The notes under the pieces are model-generated. The model saw only the letters and a list, made by a program, of their open reading frames with translations. It was not told the DNA's origin and made no database searches. DNA of 64,000 bases from Pisaster brevispinus (taxonomy: Eukaryota; Echinodermata; Asteroidea; Forcipulatida; Asteriidae), in the NCBI GenBank assembly GCA_023634235.1, contig JAMKCF010000004.1, positions 6,179,202 to 6,243,201 on the forward strand. The letters run 5' to 3'. Every line of letters starts with the position of its first letter. Position 1 is the first letter of the stretch. A program made the translations under genes and the position numbers. This document shows, piece after piece, positions 13,690 through 29,800 of this stretch.

Positions 13690-14260
13690 CACGTCTATGT
13701 TTTCAATAAACACACTATTTTACAACCAATTTATGACATTTTAATCAAACAAAAACGAGGGGAAAAATCCCAAAACGGACCATTCAGTTTTGTCATGTCA
13801 TTCTGAACACGTTCAAATACGTGCTTAATAGTGTATAATTCCATCGCTGGAGCGGAGACGGGAGTTTGTACCAAACTTTCTCAATAACCAAACAATAACG
13901 TGACCTATATAAAAGTGCTATGGCGTTGTTGTTGTTTTTTTGAGAGTCCCCAAGTAGGCTAATATTTGCATTGCCACATCAGATGGGACTTCTTGGAAAT
14001 TAATATCAGAAAAAAAGTTTCCACAACCACCGACATAAAAATTTGCGTAAACGTGTCATTAGGCGTCGGCAAATGTTTAGTCTGTTTCCAGGGAACAACC
14101 AGGTAGAGTAGCCGTGGAGGTGCCAGCTGCCCAAATAAGGTTCCGTCCTTGTGTGTCTGGTCCAGTCATTTGTGAAACCATTGTGAGGAAGACAATAAGG
14201 CCTACGTCCCGGGTCGATAATCTACTGAAAAGGGCCCAAATACTATAGAGCAGAGAAGGG
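13690..14260 (+). repeat. diverged duplicate of the protease-B 5' flank, unit 2
   Basis: Partner of 6,570-7,160 (shared blocks listed there). It lies 0.6-1.2 kb upstream of the start codon of gene B, so it may include distal regulatory sequence. A 147-codon reverse frame (14,077-14,520) overlaps it, but unit 1 does not conserve that frame. Confidence 0.75.
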
Positions 14261-14558
14261 GCAATATAGGGAACTAGAGCTTTCTCTATTACTGAAACGG
14301 ATAAACGCTTGGGTAACCAACAATTGTTATCATTGAGAGCAATCATGGTCGAGCGTTGCACTAACAGAGTTACTTGATGAAATGGCGTCCAGTGCACATT
14401 CCACACCTTCGGCGCTCCATACACTTTTCGATAGGGCCCCATTGTGACCGATACATTAAACACTACAACAACCAACCATCGATTGGTTTGTTTGGTGGGC
14501 CTTGGTGGGCCTGGCCACAAAACTGTGAACTTTTGCGTGGGTACATAGCTTCAGCACA

Positions 14559-14698
14559 GTCAACCCTTTATGGGTACAGCCCAGTCACTGATCCAGGACG
14601 ACATTTACGACCAACCTACCAACGTCATTGCCCTTTGTTATTCAAATAATACCTTACTGGGCGGATCAAATGACGTCAAAACCTTCAATGACATCATA
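14559..14698 (+). repeat. 140-bp direct repeat, promoter-proximal copy
   Basis: Second copy of the 12,881-13,020 block. It ends 23 bp before the TATA-like box of protease gene B and about 150 bp before its ATG. The TGACGTCA at about 14,670 sits about 50 bp upstream of the TATA-like box, where an activator site would be expected. Confidence 0.9.
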
Positions 14699-14721
14699 GT
14701 TGCGTGAAGTTTGTTGGTCCA

Positions 14722-14727
14722 TATAAG
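14722..14727 (+). promoter_or_regulatory. TATA-like box of protease gene B
   Basis: CATATAAGAG about 120 bp upstream of the start codon, with the TGACGTCA element upstream. Transcription would begin around 14,750, giving a 5' UTR of about 95 nt. This is prediction from sequence only. Confidence 0.45.
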
Positions 14728-14846
14728 AGAGCTCAAACATGACTTGTAGCAATAATTTGAAACTCTGGTGAAGGAAGCCACAAAGAAATAAAACGCACAA
14801 CTGAAACTTAGCTCTTTAATCGCACAACTTAAAGTCCGCGATCAAG

Positions 14847-20949
<6,103 letters not shown>

Positions 20950-21164
20950 TTCAATCCGTAAACATGACAGTGTTCCGTGTCGTACTCTCGTTAATGACAT
21001 ACATTTCTAATTGGGGGAAAGATAGTTTTGGGTTTTTTAAAAATAGGATTATGGTACTCTTCTCCAAAGATTATTAGTTTTAATCTATAAAATAGTAAAC
21101 CTCAAGGGAAACTGGCTGGGTGAAACAGGAATTGTTTTAAACCTAGGGCTTCGGCTCCGGCTTA

Positions 21165-21346
21165 AGCCCGGTTCATACTTCCTGCGAACGCGAATGCGAA
21201 GCGAATATTGACGTCACAAAATTCGCAACGAATAATTCGCAGCAGTTGAAATATGCTCAACTCTTGCGAAACATTCGCTGCGAAATCGGCCCTATGACGT
21301 CAAAATTCGCTTCGCATTCGCATTCGCAGGAAGTATGAACCGGGCT
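21165..21346. mobile_element. PIF/Harbinger-like MITE
   Basis: A 182-bp element with terminal inverted repeats of about 25 bp (AGCCCGGTTCATACTTCCTG at the left, its complement at the right), flanked by the 3-bp duplication TTA (21,162-21,164 and 21,347-21,349). TWA duplications are the hallmark of PIF/Harbinger. It lies in the 3' flank of protease B; the matching place in copy A (about 4,005-4,025) has a single TTA and no insert, i.e. an empty site. Confidence 0.88.
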
Positions 21347-22193
21347 TTAGTGGGCTCCGTCCGCCTGTTTGAATCCCGTCTATACCGCAAAGCGTACGGT
21401 TTTAATAATATGCCCTATTTACTGGCGTAGCCTTCAGCCATAGCCAAAGCCCGAAGCTGAGCAGTGATTTCGAAAAGGCCATGGACCTAGAGTTGAAGTA
21501 ACATATAGCGGTAGGCGCCCTTAACATTTCCGTCCGCAAGGCAGCCATCTTTAAAATTAGAAAAAGAGGTAATGGTCACCGAAATATCTCACTATAGGCC
21601 TATTGATCAGTTTATTTCTGAAAGCTTACTGACTATAAAGTTTGTTTATCAATACCAATCTCGAACAAAAAGTATTTTTCGTCTGAAAATCTGTCAAACT
21701 CAGAAAGCATAACTTTGAAGACCAACAGTTCATCAATTCATTACTTCGCTAGCAGCAATGTTTTATGTACGTGTGCGAAAGTCAATTGGTTTGTTTTAAA
21801 TAAGAAACATAAACCGCCAAAACGTGACAATGTATAAACTGTAATAACATTTTTTTACTGGGTTGCATGCTGGGATGGTTGGATTGGAACGAACTTTCCG
21901 CAAAGTAATTAATCAACAATTGTTTATGGAATCAATGAGACGGTTCAAAACGTAATGACTTTTTATTAAACAAAGCGTTATTTTACCATCCATTATAACT
22001 TTTAGGCCGAATTTAAGAATTTGTGCTAGGCGTACTAAATTGTTTTTACTTTCTGTATTCTGTGCAGGCCATGTATTGCTCTACTGTTTATAGTAACAAT
22101 GTAAAAACTTTATGGTTTCATTCAGGAGCTGGTCTCCACTTTAATAATTTGATATCTTAAAATCCGATTTTTAATTTAAATATTTATTTTACC

Positions 22194-22199
22194 AATAAA
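22194..22199 (+). promoter_or_regulatory. candidate poly(A) signal, protease gene B
   Basis: AATAAA about 1.25 kb after the stop, at the position matching AATAAA in the copy A flank. A (T)nG-rich stretch follows. Nearer canonical signals were not seen. Confidence 0.45.
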
Positions 22200-22839
22200 A
22201 TATTCTTTTCATGCATATTCGATGTTGCTTGAATTCTCAATTTGACTTAAGTTCTTGTTTTTCACTTAGCTGCCTCATTTTCCAGCCGGGCGAAAATCGT
22301 TATTGACATGACGGCCGGCAGTTAGCTTCATCAAAAATAAATTGACAGGCACAAGTCGTCTTTACCGTCTTATATTCACGGTTTAATTAGCCTTTCATCA
22401 AGGCCTTCATGGCCCAGACAAAGCTGCGTATCGTCTGGCAGGGATACCACCAAAGTGGTCTCCGTTCCAGTCGCTTCGCGGCTGCACAGCTGTATAAGCC
22501 ATAAAGGCCTAATCGATGAAAGGCTAGGTGCCAGTATGTCGTCGCGGTGAAATAAGACACAAGAAACTTATTTCCAAAAAGGACAAATCGCATTACTCGC
22601 TTACTTTTAAAATCACTGCAAAAGTTAAACAGTTACAATATACATTATTGCACATGAAATAATGCGTAATGGTTAACAAAACGATGTATCTACATGCAGT
22701 CAAACCATGATGTACGCCTGGACAAAGGGAAAAAACCTTGTATACACAGATTGTGATTAAACATCTATCATTTATACATCGCTTGCAATCAATGTTTTAC
22801 CCATTGTGGCAAAAGGATGAAAATTATGGTTAGGGTGAG

Positions 22840-22990
22840 CAGCCGTTAGAGACTGTCCCCCGGCGATTCTGTGATACTAACTTCTTCTGATTGCGCCCTC
22901 TTTTGAATCATCCTCCTTCAGCCCATGTTAATTTCCCATATAATAATGTAATCATTATTATGAGGGACCCAATCTCCGGGGGCCGAGGGA
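22840..22990 (-). repeat. dispersed repeat (AAAAGAGGGCGC family), inverted copy
   Basis: Contains CTTCTTCTGATTGCGCCCTC, TTTTGAATCAT and TTCAGCCCATGTTAA, the reverse complement of the repeat in the last protease intron (3,215-3,300 and 20,370-20,450). Confidence 0.65.
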
Positions 22991-23330
22991 CAGATCTTCC
23001 TAGCCACCGGCAGTCTCATTTCCACCACTTCTAGGAATGGCGTAACAAGTAAGTTCGCATCCTCTCTCTGTTCCATACGGCAGGTATCGACTTGCTCAGC
23101 CAAAGTGTCGTACTGCTGTTACCGGAGTTACGTACAAAGTTAACACTATTCCGGTTGAGAGATAAATAAGTAATTAGTAGAGATACAACTCTATTATAAA
23201 AAGGGATATTCCTATTCGAAACAGAGATATATGTATGTCTGTTAAAAGAGATATCCCTATTAGAAAGACGGATACCTAGTGTTTTGTATCAGCCGATAGC
23301 CATAGCCGATTGCAAATTGTTGAAAATGCA

Positions 23331-23637
23331 CTTATAGACCCATTGCATATGACGTCACACTCTCAAAAAGGAGGCAGATCATTGGACGATAGCTGTTCTC
23401 TGTGCGTAAAAACGTGCGCGTGACCTCAGCGTACATGTAGCGTTTTGCGTTATGCAAGGGCGGTCTATTGATTTATATAGACCCCTTACAGAACACACAA
23501 CGCACCTCCGAACAATGCGCGTAATTTTGGGTGTCAACTCTCTTTTGTGCACGTTTGTATACGATTTTGACACCCAAAATGACACCCAGTATAGGCACAT
23601 GTGAGTACGCTGCGCGTTGTGCAAGGGGTCTATAATA
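23331..23637. mobile_element. compound inverted repeats (TATAGACCC ends)
   Basis: Two back-to-back inverted-repeat units. The first pairs TATAGACCCATTGCAT (about 23,334) with ATGCAAGGGCGGTCTAT (about 23,453); the second pairs TATAGACCCCTTACAG (about 23,478) with GCAAGGGGTCTATA (about 23,623) and has inner arms TTTTGGGTGTCA/TGACACCCAAAA. This looks like two related MITEs side by side. No gene. Confidence 0.65.
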
Positions 23638-23639
23638 GG

Positions 23640-25240
23640 GAAACACGTTTGGGATGTGTTGGTTCTTTGGTGGCGCTTTGAGTTCAACGTATGTTGGTAA
23701 ACAACTTGCACTCTGTGTCTACCCAGTCAGTGTTCTCGAAAACAAAGTGTAAAAACACTCACAATGCAGTTAGAACTTGTCAGTATTAGTCATCGTGTGT
23801 CAATTCTTACGTTCCCGAGTGAGACACATTGACTTCACAAACGATCCAATTTGGAGGGCCTGACTGGAAGGGACAAATAATAAGTTAGGATACCGTTCAC
23901 TCTCGGGAATTACTAACTCAATGCTGTCTGCAATTACTGTTGTCCACCTTGGTATGAATGACTTTCAAACTAAGTCAGCCTGCATTATCATTCTGTGAAT
24001 GCATCTAACACTAACAGTACACAGTCAAGCATTTGTTTGACCGTTCAATATCACCACAGTGGTTTTGATTTTTAGACAACCCCTCGCTATATGGATACGC
24101 CAGCCTGCATTTTAATACCACAATGAATAGCAAGGCACTTGCTCAATGACAATACCAAGTCTGTGGTGAGGCATCTGCGCGGTACACAGTTCAGTTTTGT
24201 GTAGAGTTGTGCCACCAGACAAAACCAGTGCACTTGAACTGCTTCAATGAATGGTTATTCATCTAGCTGGAAAATGTTCCCAAGAGTAAGGAGAGTTATA
24301 ACGTGGACTGATTCTGCACATTGTAACACAAGTTGTTCGATACACAAAGTACCCTTTCACTCGGTGAACAAAATATATAAATAACGGAAACAAAACTCAA
24401 GACATCTAACCTATAATAGAAATAATTGTTTATCGCAAAGATTGAAAAACCTCAGAGGACAATAAGATTAACTTACAAACCTATACATGTGTATATTATT
24501 ACCACAGGTAGGCTAAATCATATGGACATCAATGTATACAGTTTAGGGTCAAATGCTATCTGAAGTCAAAGTTAATAAAATTTTTTCAAAAGGCGTCGAT
24601 CAAAAGGGCTAACACACAAACGTCATGTAAAAACAATCCTGACTATTGTTCCAATTCTAAACACTTAGGCTGTGTAATTGTTAGGTTGCATGGCCCAATT
24701 TTTGCCGAAATTTTCAGCTGCCGTGTAAAAATGAAAAGCACCCCTTGGCAACTGTGCCACGGCCACGGAAAACGCACAAACTACATGTAGGCCTAGCATT
24801 AACACTATGTGTTCTATGATTAATGGACGTGACATAATGTCGCAATCCCAACAATAATTCATTCCTAGTTTGTTGTGTGTATTAACCCACTTACCATTTG
24901 CAGTTTTTGTGAGTGTGTGCAATACCTTACTATGAATTGTTTTTAAACTAAATTTTCAGGAGAAATCTGGCAAGGAAACGGACCCATTCCCATCTTTGAA
25001 TAATGACATAAACAAAGTACGATAAACTGTAAATGATTTAAATACTTGAAGTATAAAGCCAGTACGCAAAATATTAAAAGCAACAACACAACGACCAAAG
25101 GATAAAATTACATGACTATCTATGTCATTGTGTGATGATAAGCAATATGCTATTAAAAAAAAAAAAACATACATTGTTTATGATTAAAAATGGCAGGGAT
25201 AGGATTCATATAAAATGTTACTGGAACTAAGTTCGGGTCT
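23640..25240. other. intergenic between the convergent protease and kinase genes, no gene seen
   Basis: AT-rich sequence with no recognisable exon, RNA gene or repeat ends on either strand. The protease gene points right and the kinase gene points left, so this is the space between two 3' ends. Confidence 0.5.
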
Positions 25241-25249
25241 AAGTTTGGA

Positions 25250-25550
25250 TTGGCTTAGTTCTAACTTATCCAGAAGGACCCATGTTCTCATGAAAGTGGA
25301 TACCACAGGGATCGCTTCTGAGACCCTAGCTTTTTAGCATTTACTCATTCAAATTACCGGCGCTCTACCAACTGAGCTATCTAGCCCTATGATAGGGGCC
25401 AGTCTCCCCATTAGTCAGTATCTTTGTTCAGGGGTGCCAGTCAAAAAGCCATACAACCGTTAGCTGCCGTGTAGCCAGGGATCACATCCAAGTTTACGAT
25501 ACAACCTGGGAAGCCGCAGCCAGAGGGTCACCTTAAGGGGATGCAACTTT
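25250..25550 (-). mobile_element. tRNA-related SINE-like repeat, copy 1
   Basis: On the minus strand, GGGCTAGATAGCTCAGTTGG (tRNA 5' half with A box) follows a 150-bp body shared with 28,560-28,715. Shared blocks on the plus strand are TTCAGGGGTGCCAGTCA, GCCATACAACC, CCAGGGATCACA and AACCTGGGAAGC. The tRNA 3' half is not recognisable in this copy. Confidence 0.65.
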
Positions 25551-25559
25551 TTTTATTTC

Positions 25560-26838
25560 AATTATCAAGTTAAAAAATATAAATATCATGATATCGTTAT
25601 GCTAGCTCAAACGACATATTAAATAACATGAAGCAATCAAGACTGCTTACAATTCAGTTATTTCTAAATGACAATACCAATAAAAATGATTTTTAAAAAA
25701 GGTAATAAATAACAACACAAGTACTCTCTTGTCATTAAAATAAGTGTAAGATACGATAATAATAACAGTAATCATAATAGCAATAACTGTATCTCTTAAA
25801 TGCATTATATCTAAAACATAATGCACAAAGCCCCTAGCAAAGAATCAAAAGTACACTAAAACAAATGCTTTACAAAAAGAGACAAAGGTAAGATAAAATT
25901 ATATCAGGAAAGAAGCGTACATCCTACAACTCTTGTTCAAATGTCTTGTTGGTTATGGAGCTTGCAGCTTGCACTGTGCCCAAAGATTGACGGAAACAAT
26001 CTTCAATCTTTCAGAGATGTTTCCAGATGAGGAGGCGAGAACCTTCAAAAGGTCATTGTAAAAAGTAATCATGTAGAGGGCGGTGTACTGTAAACAGGGC
26101 GACAAACAACTTAGAGGGACCGATGGGTACTGATGCTCTGGATTCGCTCTGGACGGACAGGCAGAGGTGGAACTCTACCATCAAAAGGTTCACAAAGAGT
26201 CCATCGTGACTCTACGAACTACGATGATAAAAATAAGAAATAAAACAGGGGCCGCTGTGAAGGTAATAACTACAGCAACTGATTGTAGGGTGATTTTTGA
26301 TATTTGAAGCCGGACAAAGCCAGTAGTTGAATTTCGTTTGGGTTTTCTTTGGGTAAAAGTATTTCATTTGCCAGTGTGTGACTTAAATAATATGGGTCAG
26401 GGTGGTTGAACAGACCGATGACTTTCTTGGGTTGATCCTGCGTACCCACACAATCCGGTTGTCGATAATTATGATTGCTTTTGGCGGTACATTATGAACA
26501 GCTTAAACATCTGGGGGCTCTTGAATATCTTACGATTTCTGTGTAAATTACATTCTTACTGGGTAGTCCATTATTTGAAATCTTGTTTATGTGCACAATA
26601 CATATTGAGTGCAGCAGATCCGTGCAGTGAAAATTCTCCTGGCTACAAATCAATGCTCCAATTTCCAAGTAACAATCGTGAGGAAAATTGACCTTGCTCC
26701 TTCAGAACTCCAGTTTCCGCTTGGTCGTCAAAGTGGGGATGAAGTCATCTGGGCACAAATGGCGTCCAATCTGGCGTACCATTTTGAACAGCTCGTTTTC
26801 CTCTGGGGTTTTTCAATCTTTGTAAATACACACCATCA
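25560..26838 (-). other. probable 3' UTR/downstream flank of the TBK1-like gene
   Basis: Follows the kinase stop codon on the minus strand. No further exon is seen. The only canonical minus-strand AATAAA I noted is at 25,552-25,557, at the edge of the SINE copy, which would imply a 3' UTR of about 1.3 kb; this is uncertain. Confidence 0.3.
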
Positions 26839-29800
26839 TCATCTGTACATGTCCATGCTGATGTCTGAACACATCGACACATGCTCCAGTTTCTTCAGCG
26901 TTTCTTTTGATTGCTCGAGTTCCCTTTCAGACAAGGGTTTCCATCCAGTGAGTCTGCAAAGTTCAACATTATAAAAGATTTCAGTTAAAGTTTGCGCGTA
27001 AAAAACTGTAATGGTAAGTGTGTGAATACCGCATCGCCTAAAATGCGCACTACACTGTGTTACACACAGTAGGTACATGGCGATCAATAGCATGCATCGA
27101 CTTCGAATGGAGCAAGCAAGATAAGATTATTGTGACGATAAAGTCAGGTGCATTGGGTCAATGATAGGAAGTGTGTATCTGGCTTGCGGTGACACCATGC
27201 GCTGTGCAGACTGTTCTTGTAAGAGTAGATCAGGAAAAGGGAGACCATCGAGTTCAAATAAGGACTTTGAGATAAACAGGAAATAGTAGCATGGGGAACA
27301 TTTTATAGGATAGATTAAATTCTCCTGTCGGATTTAAAGTTAAGTACTGTGGAAATAGATATTTACCCTGGAGAAAATCTCATTTGGTGGCTCAGAAAAT
27401 AGTGGGTTGGATGAAGTCTGTGTCCGTTTATTTATTTTTTTCACTCACGTTTGTTTTAAATCTTGTAGTCTTGCATAACACTGTGGGTAATTCTCGGCAT
27501 ACTGTGTACAGTTCTCCTCGGTCTGGGTTCCCATCTCTCTGAAAGGACTCGCAATATACACTTCTTCTACAAACAAAGAATATCTGTCTGTGTTGTAGAC
27601 GCCATCGGTGGACCGTAGCTGCAGGAAAAGAACAGAAACATGTTAACAGAACACAGAAAGCTGCGACTATGAAAAGTCACCCCTGGAGGTGAAGTCTACA
27701 TGAAAACCAAATTTAAAGAGAGAGGAGGTACTTCGTCACTTTCCTCTTTACTGGGATAGATTGCAAGATGGTGGAAAACAAGATACAGGTAAGGAGTTCC
27801 CAATTAGTGCAGCAGTAGAGGAGAAAAAGCTATTTGAATATCTCACAATGTCGGCCTTTGGAACAGATACAGTGAAGGGGTGGGAAGATGTGGCAAAGCG
27901 GATGCTATGAGTGAAGGTGTGTACAGAAGGGACGAGTGAAAGACCTTCTGTGCACATACCATAAAAGTACAGCTGTAAAAGAGATTTCAAAAGAGGAGTC
28001 AGAGAGCCGATACTTCCTTCCAACATCAGACAGTCTCCTTCAATATCATTGTTCAAAACCTCTCTTAAACTTTCCTACTCCTGAGCGTATTGTTCAGCAT
28101 GTTCAGCGCTTTGAGCCTTGACCTTTTTTACTGGTGACGTGAAAATTGAATGATTGTTCAATTGACTTCGTTATTAAAAGGAAGTGGTGTTTCCCAGCAG
28201 AAAGGCGGCAGTTGACAATGACAATAAAAATAACATAAACAAAACTGAGTTTAAGGATGTCCCCTCTATGGTGTTTTTTCCTTCTACTCCCAGCTTTGAT
28301 TTTGTTTACGTGGTTACACCAGCGAACTCCTCCAATGCCCCCTTTTTCGCCTTTGGGGTTTTCCACCCAAATCTAAAACTCAACATTTCTTCTTGATTAA
28401 TATTCATTCTGTTACTGGCGCTTATTGTGCTGTTGGATGCGCAATAAAATGAATAAAAGATTTTTTGGTTGAACAGAGAAAATTTGACTAGAGCGAGATT
28501 TGAACCAATGACCTCCGGATTAACATGCTGGTGCTCTACCAGCTGAGCTATCTAGCCCTGTGTTGGTGGTCTCCCTTTTTTGTCAATATATTTGTTCAGG
28601 GGTGCCAGTCAGAAGCCATACAACCATTACCTGCCATGTAACCAGGGATCACACCCAAGTTCACAATTTAACCTGGGAAGCAGCAGCCACGGGATCACCT
28701 TAAGAGGATGTCACTCTTGATTTCATATTTCAAATAACGAACCACAAGGGTAACTGACTGGGGAAAATTTTGACATTTTTAAAAATTTTACCCAGTCACT
28801 TTCCCTTGTGGTTTGTTATTTGATAAAATATATAAATAAATACGTTTTAAGGTCATCACCAATCTTTCCCCAATAATTTCTTCTCCTGATAAGCACTTGC
28901 ATAGTTCACTTAAACAAACAGAAAACACTAATTACCTCATTATCTTCTAGAAAGTTAACTTTGATATCTTTGTGGTCCAAACTGCCGCAGGTGGCAAACC
29001 TCTGGGCTATCTTGGCTTTGACACACTCCATGGCTTTGGCAGTTAACTCTTGACACTGCCCACCAAGCTAACAAATAAGAGCGAATTTCAATCAATCTTA
29101 ATTAAAACAATCATTCACTCAACAGAGTTTGTTTGTTATCAACTGCAAACTTTTAACTAATTTTTTTTTTAAATCCAACGTATTACAAAAATTGGTAGGC
29201 CATGTTCCAAAAGGAAGGAAGTCAACAGTGTGTAGATAGAGCCTTAATGATAGAGGCCAAATCTCTCCAACATGTAGTGAGCTTAAACACAAATGTTAAG
29301 ATTGAACGAAGCAGTGTATTAATTAAGTAAGAATAACAACAATAGTAAAAATAAGAACAGTAATAATAAATTAAGCTCAGAAAGTGCCCTACATTCATGA
29401 CTGGACCTCAAGGCACTGTACATATTAAAACAACTCCAATCAAAAGGATGAATCGCGAGTAATGCCAAGCATTTCAAACCGCAAGGTACGGTTTTCCTTT
29501 TAGAAACAGCAAATTATTGTTCTAGAAACAGCAACTCCAGCCGAGGCATGGCACAGGCTCAAATCCGACATCCCAAACTTTATTTTTGGTCACAGCTTGA
29601 ACTTCCACAGGTAATTTTTCAAGGTAAATGGGTAATAACTAGAGTTGGTTTAATCGGCCCTGCCAATACAGTCTAAAAATTAAGCCGAGTTAACCCCCCC
29701 CCCCCCAAGGACACTATAAGTGTTATAGCACTAATTACTTCTTTATGCATCTTGAATGTTACCTTTGAAATGACGATTTTGTCCTCAGCGACTTCAGTTA

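Noticed and set aside
14077..14520. 147-codon open frame on the minus strand upstream of protease B
   Set aside because: The duplicated flank at 6,570-7,160 does not conserve the frame, composition is not protein-like and no domain is recognised.
27748..28056. Extra kinase exon
   Set aside because: Flanking kinase exons already join in phase, and the sequence matches the C-terminal pattern of a CR1/Jockey-type RT.
28486..28557. tRNA-Asn-type gene (anticodon triplet GTT) on the minus strand
   Set aside because: Anticodon and T stems are mismatched, and the same body recurs with a half-tRNA at 25,250-25,550, so it is SINE-derived.
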